Below are positions 44,402 to 53,506 of a stretch of 64,000 bases of DNA, piece after piece. Under the pieces are notes generated by a model. That model was not told where the DNA came from. It saw nothing but the letters and a program-made list of their open reading frames with translations, and did no database searches. The DNA lies in the NCBI RefSeq assembly GCF_021183825.1, contig NZ_CP089211.1:4756501-4820500 (forward strand), read 5' to 3'. Each line of letters opens with the position of its first letter. Position 1 is the stretch's first letter. This DNA is from Sinomicrobium kalidii (GTDB lineage Bacteria > Bacteroidota > Bacteroidia > Flavobacteriales > Flavobacteriaceae). A program made the position numbers and the translations under genes.

Positions 44402-45786
44402 AAAAATACGTTTTAAACTTCATACTACTGGCTTTTATATTGCCCCTGACCGCCCAGGAAAAGGAGCCGCCGCCGAAAGGGGGAGAACCGAAAGACTTTA
44501 AATTACCGGAAAAGCAGGTAGTTTCCCTGGATAATGGCCTGGAACTGGTTATGGTGCCTTACGGGGCCATTCCGAAGGCTACCATCAGTATTACGGTTAA
44601 AACAGGGAACATCCACGAAAAGGAAAATGAAGTATGGCTTTGTGACCTGCTGGGTGATCTGATGGAAGAAGGCAGTGAATCAAAGGATGCCAGGACCATT
44701 TCCAACGAGATGGCCGCTATGGGGGGCAACCTGAATATTTCGGTGGGGAGCCATACTACAAACCTGAACACTGACGTACTTTCCGAATTTGCCCCGCAAG
44801 CCATAAAAACAATGGCAGATGTATTATTGCATCCCAAATGGCCGGAATCGGAGCTGGAACGTCTCAAAAACGACATGAAGCGCAATCTGAGTGTTAGTTT
44901 GTCACGTCCGCAGTCACAAGCCAGGAAAGATTTTTACGCGGCCATATACCCCGATCATTCCTATGGAAGGATATACCCTACAGACACCTTGATCGATACT
45001 TATACTACGGAGGATATAAAACGGTTTTACAGTACAAATTTCGGGGCAAAACGTACCGTGGTGTATGTAGTAGGGAAATTTGATACGGCTTCGGCAGAAG
45101 AGGCCGTAAAAGAGGCTTTTTCGTCCTGGACCGGGGGACCGGAAGTTTCTTATCCGGAGGCTACCCCGAAAACACAACATATGGTGAATATCATAGATCG
45201 TCCGGGGGCGCCGCAATCCACTATTATGTACGGATTGCCTGTCATATCGCCTGAAGATCCGGATTATATTGCGCTCGATATTACCAATTCCCTCCTCGGA
45301 GGTTCTTTCGGATCGAGGATCACCAGTAATATCCGGGAAGACAAAGGGTATACCTATTCGCCGCGCAGCAGTCTTCAGAGCAATTATAAGACGGGTGTCT
45401 GGTTTGAAGCCGCTGATGTGACTTCAGAATTTACAGGCGCTTCGATAAAGGAGATCAAAAAGGAAATTACCAGGTTGCAGGAAGAAGCACCTGCCGGAGA
45501 AGAACTGGAGGGAATAAAAAACTACGAATCGGGACTGTTTGTACTGAGAAATTCCACTCCCGGGGGAATTATCGGACAATTAAATTTCCTGGACCTGCAC
45601 GAGCTGCCGGAATCCTGGCTTGAGGATAAGGTGAAAAATATGTATGAGGTAACACCCGAGCAGGTCAGTGAAATGGTAAAAAAATATATTAAACCCGGAG
45701 AAATGACCCTTATTGTTGTAGGAGATAAAGCGAAAATCAAAGATCAGGTCTATGAAACGCTGGATAAGGATGTCATTAAAGAGTGA
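44398..45786 (+). CDS. M16 peptidase family, non-catalytic subunit
   Basis: This 462-residue protein has a signal peptide (ending LTAQ) and an M16 fold but no H-x-x-E-H. At the matching place it reads LLGDLMEEG. The C-terminal RE-x-x-GYTYSPRS motif with the Arg-Tyr pair that binds substrate is present (NIREDKGYTYSPRS). It is the partner of the catalytic subunit. A bidirectional terminator follows. Confidence 0.87.
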   Translation: MKKYVLNFILLAFILPLTAQEKEPPPKGGEPKDFKLPEKQVVSLDNGLELVMVPYGAIPKATISITVKTGNIHEKENEVWLCDLLGDLMEEGSESKDARTISNEMAAMGGNLNISVGSHTTNLNTDVLSEFAPQAIKTMADVLLHPKWPESELERLKNDMKRNLSVSLSRPQSQARKDFYAAIYPDHSYGRIYPTDTLIDTYTTEDIKRFYSTNFGAKRTVVYVVGKFDTASAEEAVKEAFSSWTGGPEVSYPEATPKTQHMVNIIDRPGAPQSTIMYGLPVISPEDPDYIALDITNSLLGGSFGSRITSNIREDKGYTYSPRSSLQSNYKTGVWFEAADVTSEFTGASIKEIKKEITRLQEEAPAGEELEGIKNYESGLFVLRNSTPGGIIGQLNFLDLHELPESWLEDKVKNMYEVTPEQVSEMVKKYIKPGEMTLIVVGDKAKIKDQVYETLDKDVIKE

Positions 45787-45812
45787 TATTTCATACCGTT
45801 TTTATTGACTCG

Positions 45813-45856
45813 GAAAGAAAAAAGGGCTTTCGGTTTTTTCGAAAGCCCTTTTTTAT
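45813..45856. terminator. Bidirectional terminator between the M16 pair and tRNA-Met
   Basis: A 13-bp stem (45820 to 45832 with 45840 to 45852) has a T-run on the right for the plus strand and an A-rich run on the left (AAAGAAAAAA), which serves the minus-strand tRNA. Confidence 0.75.
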
Positions 45857-45857
45857 G

Positions 45858-45931
45858 TAGCGAGGACGGGATTTGAACCCGTGGCCTCCGGGTTATGAAT
45901 CCGACGCTCTAACCAACTGAGCTACCTCGCC
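45858..45931 (-). tRNA. tRNA-Met (CAT anticodon), elongator type
   Basis: The 74-base gene on the minus strand folds as a cloverleaf: acceptor stem GGCGAGG/CCTCGCT (first pair G-T), D-arm GCTC-AGTTGGTTA-GAGC, anticodon loop TTCATAA, and T-arm CGGGTTCAAATCCCG. The anticodon stem lacks the three G-C pairs of initiators, so this is elongator tRNA-Met, although a tRNA-Ile2 with modified CAT cannot be excluded. CCA is not encoded. Confidence 0.9.
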
Positions 45932-45982
45932 ATTTTTACGGTAAAACTGCCGTAAGCAGCGGCAAACTTGCCTTAGCGGCTG

Positions 45983-46013
45983 CAAATATAGAAACAAAAT
46001 CGTGTACGGCAAA
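45983..46013 (-). promoter_or_regulatory. Promoter of tRNA-Met
   Basis: On the minus strand TTTG (46013 to 46010), 19 bases, then TATATTTG (45990 to 45983) is an exact Bacteroidota promoter. Confidence 0.75.
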
Positions 46014-46099
46014 TACATAATGCAAAAAATATTTTATGGTTTTAGTTTAGGATTTTTGTAAGAAATAGTTATATTGTCAATCCTAAAAAAGGAACAGAT

Positions 46100-46483
46100 A
46101 TGCAGGATAAAATAAAATACGAACTTGAATTTCAGATACATTCTTCCCCACAGCTTTTATTTCAGTATCTCTCTACGCCGTCCGGATTGTCCGAATGGTT
46201 TGCCGATAATGTGAATTCCCGTGGTGAAATTTACACCTTTATCTGGGACGGCAGTGAGGAAGAGGCCAAGTTGGTGCGGAAAAAAAGCGGGGAATCCGTG
46301 AAGTTTAAATGGCTCACATCAGAAGACGATGCCTTTTTCGAGTTCAAGATCGTAGTGGACGAAATTACCAAGGACGTTTCGCTACTGATCACGGATTTTA
46401 CCGATGAAGATGAAATGGATGAGGCCAAAATGCTTTGGGAAAATCAGATTTCCGATCTGAAACACGTTCTCGGATCTGCATAA
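46100..46483 (+). CDS. START-like (SRPBCC) domain protein
   Basis: This 127-residue protein has the START/Aha1-like pattern: an N-terminal IHSSPQLLFQYLSTPSGLSEWFADNV helix and strand, then a string of beta strands, then a C-terminal helix (LWENQISDLKHVLG). Such small folds bind lipids or hydrophobic ligands. A terminator hairpin follows 29 bases after the stop. The ligand is unknown. Confidence 0.75.
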   Translation: MQDKIKYELEFQIHSSPQLLFQYLSTPSGLSEWFADNVNSRGEIYTFIWDGSEEEAKLVRKKSGESVKFKWLTSEDDAFFEFKIVVDEITKDVSLLITDFTDEDEMDEAKMLWENQISDLKHVLGSA

Positions 46484-46504
46484 GGTTATTTGTGTTTTTA
46501 CCAG

Positions 46505-46540
46505 TATATTTGCCCTGGATAAATTTTCAGGGCTTTTTTT
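46505..46540 (+). promoter_or_regulatory. Promoter box overlapping a terminator hairpin before the aminotransferase gene
   Basis: TATATTTG (46505 to 46512) is directly followed by the stem GCCCTG (46512 to 46517), a 10-base loop, CAGGGC (46528 to 46533) and seven T (46534 to 46540), and then by the ATG at 46541. The start point would fall in or after the left arm, so transcripts from here would lack the full hairpin, while read-through from upstream would stop. Confidence 0.55.
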
Positions 46541-47392
46541 ATGATCAATTTTAACGGTGAATTACTTCCGTCAACATCACATTTTTTAAACCAGGATAAC
46601 AGGGGATTGCGATACGGCGACGCCTTGTTTGAAACCATCCGGGTAGTAAATTCCAAGATATTTTTCTGGGAAGAACACTATTTACGTCTCATGGCCTCTA
46701 TGCGGATTTTGAGAATGGACATACCGATGACATTTACGATGGAATACCTGGAAAAGGAGATCCGGAAAACCATCGCAGCCAATGAACAGTCGGAGGCCCC
46801 GGTCAGGGTAAGGCTCGGTGTACACAGAAAACCCGGAGGACTTTACCTCCCCGAATCCAGAGGGGTCGAATATATCATCGAAACCAAACCACTGGATAGT
46901 CCGTTCTATACACTTAATGAAGAAAGTTATACCGTAGAACTCTTTAAGGACCATTGGGTCAACTCGGGATTGCTGTCCACACTCAAAACCAACAACAGGC
47001 TTATCAACATCCTGGCAGGTATTTATGCTGCCGAGAACGGCTACGATAATTGTCTTTTGATCAATGAGTCCAGAAATGTTATCGAGGCGATCAACGGAAA
47101 TATTTTCCTGGTGAAAGGAAATACGATAAAAACACCACCTACGGGCGATGGTTGTATCAACGGTGTATTGCGCAAACAATTAGTGAACATTGTTTCCAAA
47201 CTGGAAGGATATACGCTTGAAGAAGCCTCAGTTTCCCCGTTTGAACTGCAAAAGGCAGACGAATTGTTTATCACAAATGCCGTCATGGGCATTCGTCCCG
47301 TAACGAAATACCGGAAAAAACAATTCGGGACCGAAGTAAGCAGGGACCTTTTGGGAAAATTGAACCTGCAGGTACGTCTCGGAGGAAAATAA
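46541..47392 (+). CDS. Class IV aminotransferase (branched-chain/D-amino acid/ADC lyase type)
   Basis: This 283-residue PLP enzyme has the class IV fold: GDALFETIRV at the start, the PLP Lys in STLKTNNRL (about residue 150), and GCINGVLR and GIRPVT-type motifs at the end. It is close to IlvE/PabC; the substrate cannot be told by eye. Start and terminator are discussed in the promoter entry. Confidence 0.8.
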   Translation: MINFNGELLPSTSHFLNQDNRGLRYGDALFETIRVVNSKIFFWEEHYLRLMASMRILRMDIPMTFTMEYLEKEIRKTIAANEQSEAPVRVRLGVHRKPGGLYLPESRGVEYIIETKPLDSPFYTLNEESYTVELFKDHWVNSGLLSTLKTNNRLINILAGIYAAENGYDNCLLINESRNVIEAINGNIFLVKGNTIKTPPTGDGCINGVLRKQLVNIVSKLEGYTLEEASVSPFELQKADELFITNAVMGIRPVTKYRKKQFGTEVSRDLLGKLNLQVRLGGK

Positions 47393-47424
47393 AAATAAAA
47401 AGGGGTAGTAAAAAGGAAATGGGA

Positions 47425-47991
47425 TCAGTTCAGGTTCGGGTTTTCCGGGGCGTTGGACCACAGGAGGTAATCTCCGCCGAATTCCACCATTTTTTCTTTC
47501 CATAAAGACGAAGCGGATTTCCGGATAACGTTACTCTTATAAGTGTTTTCTGAAACGATCCAAGAGTTGGACTGTAATTCTTTTTCCAGCTGAAGGGTAT
47601 CCCAGCCGGAATAACCCAGGAAAAATTTAATGTCAGCACTTTTGATGTCACCGTTGTTTATAAGCTGAACAATGACTTCAAAGTCTCCTCCCCAGTATAT
47701 TCCGTTGGAAATTTCAATACTGTTGGAGATCTTTTGCGGAACTTTGTGGATAAAATAGAGATTATCCTGCTCCACGGGCCCCCCGTTATAAATCTTAAAG
47801 GACTTGGTAATTTCCGGGATCAGTTCATTGAGCCGGAAAGACAAAGGCTTGTTGAGGATGAAACCTACGGAACCTTCATTGTTGTGTTCTGCGAGCAGGA
47901 CCACGGACCTGTTGAATGAAACGTCCCCTATGATGGAAGGCTCTGCGATGAGTAGATGTCCCTTTTGTGGTTTTAAGGCAATCATAGGCAT
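47425..47991 (-). CDS. YqgE/AlgH family protein
   Basis: This 188-residue protein has the YqgE signature: KGHLLIAEPSI, FNRSVVLLAEHN, GSVGFILNKPL and FFLGYSGWDTLQLEKEL. The function of the family is not settled, though a link to regulation is known from AlgH. A second Met (47985) may be the real start. It is convergent with the aminotransferase gene, 32 bases apart. Confidence 0.9.
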   Translation of the reverse strand: MPMIALKPQKGHLLIAEPSIIGDVSFNRSVVLLAEHNNEGSVGFILNKPLSFRLNELIPEITKSFKIYNGGPVEQDNLYFIHKVPQKISNSIEISNGIYWGGDFEVIVQLINNGDIKSADIKFFLGYSGWDTLQLEKELQSNSWIVSENTYKSNVIRKSASSLWKEKMVEFGGDYLLWSNAPENPNLN

Positions 47992-48063
47992 TTTATTTCT
48001 TTAAATCTAAAGAAAAAAATAATAAAAACAAATTTTCGGATTGAGAAAGTAGTGCAATACCAT

Positions 48064-48093
48064 AAAAAAACACCTGCAATTCGCAGGTGTTTT
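48064..48093 (-). terminator. Rho-independent terminator of the HU gene
   Basis: On the minus strand an 11-bp stem (48083 to 48093 with 48067 to 48077) with a 5-base loop is followed by a T-run of seven. Confidence 0.75.
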
Positions 48094-48121
48094 GCTCTGT
48101 TATTTGAAAAGCGGAAAATAT

Positions 48122-48394
48122 TTAGTTTACAGCACCGCTCAATTCAGCTCCGGCTTTAAACTTAACCACTTTTTTAGCAGCAATTTTAATGGTTTTTCCG
48201 GTCTGCGGGTTTCTTCCTTCCCTCGCAGCTCTTTTGGAAACTGACCATGATCCAAAGCCTACCAAGGATACTTTGTCACCTTTTTTCAAGGTTTTTTCTA
48301 CGCTTCCCAGGAATGATTCCAGGGCTTTTTTGGCTGCGGCCTTGGTGATGCCAGCATCTGCAGCCATGGCATCGATTAATTCTGTTTTGTTCAT
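48122..48394 (-). CDS. HU family DNA-binding protein
   Basis: This 90-residue protein is a typical [20 protein letters not shown] at the start, then [25 protein letters not shown] as the DNA-binding arm, then [11 protein letters not shown]. It packs and bends chromosomal DNA as a dimer. It has a consensus promoter (48452 to 48481) and a strong terminator, so it is a single-gene unit with high expression. Confidence 0.95.
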   Translation of the reverse strand: MNKTELIDAMAADAGITKAAAKKALESFLGSVEKTLKKGDKVSLVGFGSWSVSKRAAREGRNPQTGKTIKIAAKKVVKFKAGAELSGAVN

Positions 48395-48451
48395 AATATA
48401 AGAATTTAAAAAATTAATTGTTGGTTAAACATCGTTTTTAAATTGGTTACA

Positions 48452-48481
48452 CAAATTTATACGGATTTCCTTATAACGCAA
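48452..48481 (-). promoter_or_regulatory. Promoter of the HU gene
   Basis: On the minus strand TTG (48481 to 48479), 19 bases, then TAAATTTG (48459 to 48452) matches the Bacteroidota consensus. The leader is about 50 bases. Confidence 0.7.
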
Positions 48482-48585
48482 GTAAAATAAGGGGAAATCC
48501 CGCCTTTTGTTAATAACTTCGGAAAATTGTTGATAAAGTGTAGGTCTTTTCTTTGTTTTTTGTTGAGCCCAGTAATTATAAGCCT

Positions 48586-49533
48586 TTAGCTGACTTTGGC
48601 ATCAGGGTGAAACGTATATCCGTTGAGTACATCCCCGATGTCCATTTTTCGTTTTCCGGGAAGCTGTATCTCCCTGAGATGAATGAAGCCACCCCGAACG
48701 GCAACCTTTACGTCACTTTTTCCTGTGATGACCTTTCCGGTGGTTTCGTTGTGTTCCGATTTTTCTTTTTGCGTATCGTATATTTTTACCTGTATGTTTT
48801 CACCGTCATTGGTAAGTGTGGTCCATGCACCGGGGTACGGACTTAACCCCCGGATATGGTCGTATATCGTCGTCATATCTGCGGTCCAGTCAATACGACA
48901 GGTGTCTTTGTTTATTTTATGGGCGGTCTTCGGGTCGGATATTTCTTCTTGCTTTTGGGTAGTGACCTTTCCTGTTTCTATCTGTTTTACGGTAGTGAGT
49001 ACAAGAGCCCCGCCGAGCTTCATCAGTTTATCGTGAAGGCGCCCGGCGTTATCGTCCGGGAGGATCTCTGTTTTTTCCCGGAGAATGATTTCCCCGGTGT
49101 CTATTTTATCATCAATAAAAAATGTGGTAACGCCGGTTACGCTTTCACCATTCATTATGGCGTGATTGATCGGCGCGGCCCCGCGATAGTCGGGCAGCAG
49201 GGAGGCGTGGAGGTTAAATGTGCCGTATTCCGGCATTTGCCATACCACACGGGGTAACATACGAAATGCCACTACCACCTGGAGGTTGGCTTCCAGTGCA
49301 CGCAGTTCGTCCAGAAACCGCTCATCTTTCAGGTTTGTGGGTTGCAGTACTTTCAGGTTCTGGGACACGGCATATTCCTTAATGGCAGATTGCCGGATTT
49401 TCCGCCCCCTTCCCGCCGGTTTATCGGGAGCGGTAATTACACCCACTACCTCATACTCGTTCTCTACCAGTTTTTTCAGGCTTTCCACGGCAAATTCCGG
49501 GGTGCCCATAAATACGATCCTCAAATTTCTCAT
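48586..49533 (-). CDS. fmt: Methionyl-tRNA formyltransferase
   Basis: This 315-residue enzyme has the formyltransferase pattern: RIVFMGTPEFAV at the start, then NLHASLLPDYRGAAPINHAIMNG with the catalytic Asn-His pair and the SLLPxYRG signature, and the DTGEI motif. It formylates the initiator Met-tRNA. It lies 53 bases after recQ. Confidence 0.95.
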   Translation of the reverse strand: MRNLRIVFMGTPEFAVESLKKLVENEYEVVGVITAPDKPAGRGRKIRQSAIKEYAVSQNLKVLQPTNLKDERFLDELRALEANLQVVVAFRMLPRVVWQMPEYGTFNLHASLLPDYRGAAPINHAIMNGESVTGVTTFFIDDKIDTGEIILREKTEILPDDNAGRLHDKLMKLGGALVLTTVKQIETGKVTTQKQEEISDPKTAHKINKDTCRIDWTADMTTIYDHIRGLSPYPGAWTTLTNDGENIQVKIYDTQKEKSEHNETTGKVITGKSDVKVAVRGGFIHLREIQLPGKRKMDIGDVLNGYTFHPDAKVS

Positions 49534-49586
49534 CGTTATTGATCTTGTTTTGTCAGGGTTCAGAAGCTGGTTGTAAGGTCGGTCTT

Positions 49587-51506
49587 TTATCCTGTTATTT
49601 CATATTTGTTCTTGTCATTTATTTTGATCTTGTCCTCCTCCAGGAGTTTTTTCAATACATTCAGGACGTATTTTTCCCTGAAAGTAAGGGTTGCCGTGAG
49701 TTCCCGGGAACTCATACTGTTTTGTTTCAAGGCTTTCAGTATCTCTTCTTCAATGATCCTGATGATTTCCGCAGAGAGATGGTTGTGTTTTTTTTCGATA
49801 CAAACCGAACAGACACCGCAAGCTGTCGTGTCCTTTTCCCCGAAATAGGAAAGTATCTGAGCACTTTTACAGGTTTTGTCATCGTTTATATACCGAATGA
49901 CCGATGCTACCTGTTCGTGTTTCTTTTTGTTCTGTTTTTTGATGGCCTTGGCAATGATGTGCACCGTAATGTCGTCTTCCCGAGGGACGAGGAACGTTAT
50001 TTGCGCATCGGTGTGACGGGCGGTATATGAAATGATCTCGTCTTTAGCCAGTTGTTCCAGCACGGCGATCACCCTTTTTTCTTCCGAAGCCGTTTTTTGT
50101 GCGATTAATTGCGGGTTGACTTTTGTTTCGTTGTCAAAAATGCCTCCGTACGTACGAAGAATACCCTGGGTAATATGTTCAACACCCGGGTTTTTGTCCA
50201 TGTACAGGAACAGTTGATGGTTAGACACGATAAACTGAAGTGTGGTCTTTCTTTCGAACTGTTCGGAGAGTGCGATTACGGAGTTTCGGTCCAGTAATTT
50301 GAGTCCGTTATACGCAAGCACCGGATTTAGTTTATAGGTAGTACAGAAATGGTTGAAATTAAATGAAAAAGCCATGTTTGCTCCCTCCCCGTAGGAAATC
50401 TGAAAATAATTATTGAGTTTTTTATACAGGAGTTTTATAAATTTTACGTCGGGAAGTTTGTCCAGGAACTGGTTTTTCAGGTAACGCTCGTCGTCCCGGT
50501 TTTTCAAAATTACTGCAAAGGCCTTATCGCCGTTTCTGCCCGCCCTGCCGGCTTCCTGGTAGTAACTCTCCATGTTTTCGGGCAGGTGCATATGGATAAC
50601 TGTTTTTACATCCGGTTTGTCTATTCCCATACCGAAAGCATTGGTGGCTACCATGACCTGTGTACTGTTGTTCAGCCATTGCCGGAGCTTTTTGTCTTTT
50701 TCTTCCGGGGTTATTCCACCGTGATAATGGTCGGCCGTAATGTTGTTGGTGTTCAGCTGAGCGGCGATTTCTGCGGTGGCTTTCCGGTTTCTCACATAGA
50801 CTATGGAAGGTTTCCGGTTTTTGCGTAATATCTGTTTTAGCTTGTAACTCTTGTCCTCTTCGTCGAATACCATGTAAGCAATGTTAGGCCGGGCAAAGGA
50901 CTGCCGGAAAACAGTTGCATCGGGGATCTGAAGGTTGTCCAGGATATCTTCGGTCACCTTTATGGTAGCAGAAGCCGTAAGGGCAATCGTGGGAACATGA
51001 GGGAACAATTCTTTTAATACGGAACAGTTTCGATAGGCCGGCCGGAAGTCGTTTCCCCATTGCGAAATGCAATGCGCCTCGTCAATCGCCACCAGGTTTA
51101 CGGGCATCTGGCGTATCCGTTCCAATACCAGCTCCTGCTGGAGGCGTTCCGGGGAGAGGTACAGAAATTTGTAATTGCCGTAAATACAGTTGTCCAGTAT
51201 GCTGTCCACTTCGCTGTATTTTAACCCTCCGGTAAGGGCAGTAACCTTGATATCTTTTGCCTTGAGGTTTTCCACCTGGTCGCGGATAAGGGCCACCAGG
51301 GGAGAAATAACAATACATATCCCGCTTTTTGCCAGGGCGGGTACCTGGAAACAAATGGATTTTCCGCCACCGGTAGGCAACAGGGCAAGAGCATCCTGTC
51401 CGTTCAGAAGCGCATTGATGATCTGCCGTTGCGGGTGCCGGAAAGTATCAAACCCCCAATATTTGTTTAGTATTTGAAGCGGTTCTAACGTAGCGTCGGG
51501 TTTAAT
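49587..51506 (-). CDS. recQ: RecQ family DNA helicase, no normal start codon
   Basis: From 51506 the frame gives 639 residues, the family's length. Visible motifs are LEPLQILNKYWGFDTFRHPQ (the Q-motif region), Walker A LLPTGGGKS, DEAHCISQWG, the SAT-type TASAT, and the C-terminal zinc Cys cluster and winged helix. The frame upstream of Walker A is open only back to a stop at 51510 to 51512, and it has no ATG, GTG or TTG ahead of the conserved start. The ATT at 51506 is the most likely start, and a TTG at 51380 would remove the Q-motif and part of Walker A. A sequence error is the other option. Confidence 0.85.
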   Translation of the reverse strand: MKPDATLEPLQILNKYWGFDTFRHPQRQIINALLNGQDALALLPTGGGKSICFQVPALAKSGICIVISPLVALIRDQVENLKAKDIKVTALTGGLKYSEVDSILDNCIYGNYKFLYLSPERLQQELVLERIRQMPVNLVAIDEAHCISQWGNDFRPAYRNCSVLKELFPHVPTIALTASATIKVTEDILDNLQIPDATVFRQSFARPNIAYMVFDEEDKSYKLKQILRKNRKPSIVYVRNRKATAEIAAQLNTNNITADHYHGGITPEEKDKKLRQWLNNSTQVMVATNAFGMGIDKPDVKTVIHMHLPENMESYYQEAGRAGRNGDKAFAVILKNRDDERYLKNQFLDKLPDVKFIKLLYKKLNNYFQISYGEGANMAFSFNFNHFCTTYKLNPVLAYNGLKLLDRNSVIALSEQFERKTTLQFIVSNHQLFLYMDKNPGVEHITQGILRTYGGIFDNETKVNPQLIAQKTASEEKRVIAVLEQLAKDEIISYTARHTDAQITFLVPREDDITVHIIAKAIKKQNKKKHEQVASVIRYINDDKTCKSAQILSYFGEKDTTACGVCSVCIEKKHNHLSAEIIRIIEEEILKALKQNSMSSRELTATLTFREKYVLNVLKKLLEEDKIKINDKNKYEITG

Positions 51507-51563
51507 TGTTTATGAATATATTTATTACGAAGACCATCAACCGCCACGAGGTGTTACCCTTTG

Positions 51564-52115
51564 TTATTCCGGCATTGCTATCCCCAGTTTTTCCAGTATA
51601 AAATCTGCCCTTAAAGGTATGGAACCTGTGGGAACTTCGACGAGTTCGTATCCGTAGGCAATATAAGTAGATTTTATAAAACGATAAATAGCCGTTGCCT
51701 GTTGAAAATCTTCATAACGTTCATTATCCGAAACATAAATATCTTTCCAGGGCGGCATGACAAATACCGCATCATACCTGCATTTTTCACATACCTCCGT
51801 AAAATAGGGAGGGAACGGATTGCCGGCATAGTCCATATAAGCGAGGACATCATGGACGCCCCTGTCGATAAAAACCCTTTCTGCATCCCGTTTTTCGGCA
51901 TCGAGGAACTGTTTTTCTCGTCCTTCCAGCAATTTTTTACTGAACAGTAAGGGATCAGTGAGAAACAGCTGGCTTATTCCCTGTTGTTGTGCTTCCAGTG
52001 TAACCTGCCGGGATATTTCCGGGAAGCAGGTATATCCCCTCCGGGAAAATTCCTGAAGGACAGATGATTTTCCCGTTCCGGGGCCTCCCGTGATAACAAT
52101 TTTCTTTGTATTCAC
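51564..52115 (-). CDS. AAA/NadR-like ATP-binding protein
   Basis: This 183-residue P-loop protein has Walker A GGPGTGKSS and FIDRGVHD (a Walker B-like Asp), and the LEGREKQFL and NERYEDF segments of the NadR/Ttd14-like AAA_28 group. These proteins resemble nucleotide or nucleoside kinases. The substrate is unknown. It is divergent from the DUF493 gene. Confidence 0.75.
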   Translation of the reverse strand: MNTKKIVITGGPGTGKSSVLQEFSRRGYTCFPEISRQVTLEAQQQGISQLFLTDPLLFSKKLLEGREKQFLDAEKRDAERVFIDRGVHDVLAYMDYAGNPFPPYFTEVCEKCRYDAVFVMPPWKDIYVSDNERYEDFQQATAIYRFIKSTYIAYGYELVEVPTGSIPLRADFILEKLGIAMPE

Positions 52116-52274
52116 CGCAATTCTTTCAAAAATGCAAAATAAGGAAATGCCGGCGGAACTAAAAAATCAAAAAACGGGAACTTGCCGGAATGCGGCACTT
52201 CACCGGAAGTTGTTTTTCACAGAACCCGGTTTCAGGTTTAACGATAATCGGGATGATAATTTCATAAGAAGCTG

Positions 52275-52282
52275 TATCTTTG
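52275..52282 (+). promoter_or_regulatory. -7 box of the DUF493 gene
   Basis: TATCTTTG matches TAnnTTTG, with the ATG 40 bases downstream. No good -33 box is seen. Confidence 0.4.
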
Positions 52283-52321
52283 CAGTAATACAAACAACAT
52301 TAATATTTGCAAAATCAGACG

Positions 52322-52609
52322 ATGGATTCGGAGAAGGAAGAAAAATTCTATAAAAGGTTAAAAGAAGAATTGAATAACACAACCACTTGGCCATCCAGTT
52401 ATCTCTATAAATTTATCGTTCCGACAGATGCGGAAAAAATAGCGCAAATTGAAAATATTTTCGATAACACCGGAGCGGTAATCAAAAGTAAAAAATCTTC
52501 CAAGGGCAATTATACTTCGGTTTCCATACAGCTTATTATGGAGAGTGCAGATGCTGTTATAGAAAAGTACAGGGAAGTCAGTAAGGTAGAGGAAGTAATT
52601 TCTCTTTAA
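52322..52609 (+). CDS. DUF493 (YbeD-like) family protein
   Basis: This 95-residue protein starts at the ATG at 52322 (MDSEKEEKFY); an earlier TTG at 52307 adds five unlikely residues. It has the ferredoxin-like fold pattern of DUF493: WPSSYLYKFIVP, then KKSSKGNYTSVSIQLIMESADAVIEKYREV. The function is unknown, and the family is linked to lipoate metabolism in E. coli only by neighbourhood. Confidence 0.82.
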   Translation: MDSEKEEKFYKRLKEELNNTTTWPSSYLYKFIVPTDAEKIAQIENIFDNTGAVIKSKKSSKGNYTSVSIQLIMESADAVIEKYREVSKVEEVISL

Positions 52610-52765
52610 GTACTGCCGGAACACGAAAAACAGTCGACACACAGCCGATAATAACCAACTTTTTTATGTATTCGGAAAAAAATTAGTATTTTGCACTTCG
52701 TTACTTTGCTTCGCCCCATTACTTGTGTTTACACTTCAATATAGCAAACTTAATTCTTAAATATT

Positions 52766-53410
52766 TTGATCAATAGTTTAGAGTACAATACAGAGCGTCA
52801 AAGGCTTATTATTCCTGAATATGGCCGGCACATACAGAAAATGATAGATTATGCGATTTCCATAGAGAACCGGGATGAGCGCAATAAGGTGGCCAGGGCC
52901 ATTATAGGTGTAATGGGGAATCTCAACCCTCATTTAAGGGATGTTCCCGATTTCCAGCATAAACTGTGGGATCAGCTTTTTATCATATCCGATTTTCAGC
53001 TGGATGTGGATTCACCGTTCCCGAAACCCGAAAGAGAGCTCCTGGAACAAAAGCCTGATCCGTTGAAATATCCGCAAAACCATCCCAAATACCGTTTTTA
53101 CGGAAATAATATTAAAAGGATGATCGATGTGTGCAATAACTGGGAAGAAAGCGATCTCAAGGAAGGCCTGAAGTTTACCATTGCCAACCATATGAAAAAG
53201 AGCTTTCTCAACTGGAACAAGGACACGGTGGAGGATGAAGTTATTTTTGACCATCTTTACGAATTGAGCGGAGGTAAAATAAACCTGGCCAAGTGGGATG
53301 AAGACCTTGCGGACAGTGATAACCTCATGCGCGGAAAGTCCAAGCACGGAGGTAAATCCGCTCAGAAAAACCGGAATCCGAAGAATAACCGGAACAAAAA
53401 ACGTTACTAA
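52766..53410 (+). CDS. DUF4290 domain protein
   Basis: This 214-residue protein belongs to DUF4290, which is limited to Bacteroidota: LEYNTERQRLIIPEYGRHIQKMI at the start and a Lys/Arg/Asn-rich tail. The start is a TTG at 52766; no ATG is in frame before the conserved LEYNTER. It precedes murA by 96 bases, a common order in this phylum. The role is unknown. Confidence 0.88.
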   Translation: MINSLEYNTERQRLIIPEYGRHIQKMIDYAISIENRDERNKVARAIIGVMGNLNPHLRDVPDFQHKLWDQLFIISDFQLDVDSPFPKPERELLEQKPDPLKYPQNHPKYRFYGNNIKRMIDVCNNWEESDLKEGLKFTIANHMKKSFLNWNKDTVEDEVIFDHLYELSGGKINLAKWDEDLADSDNLMRGKSKHGGKSAQKNRNPKNNRNKKRY

Positions 53411-53506
53411 ATCTTATTTTTAAAAATCCCGGATTTCAACTTTTTCATATTCCCGAATTTTGTTTGAAAGAGGAAAGTTGAAATTTTCTAAATACGATGG
53501 TCTTTA

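Noticed and set aside
45858..45931. Initiator tRNA-Met
   Set aside because: The anticodon stem lacks the three G-C pairs of initiator tRNAs, and the first acceptor pair is G-T, so it was called elongator.
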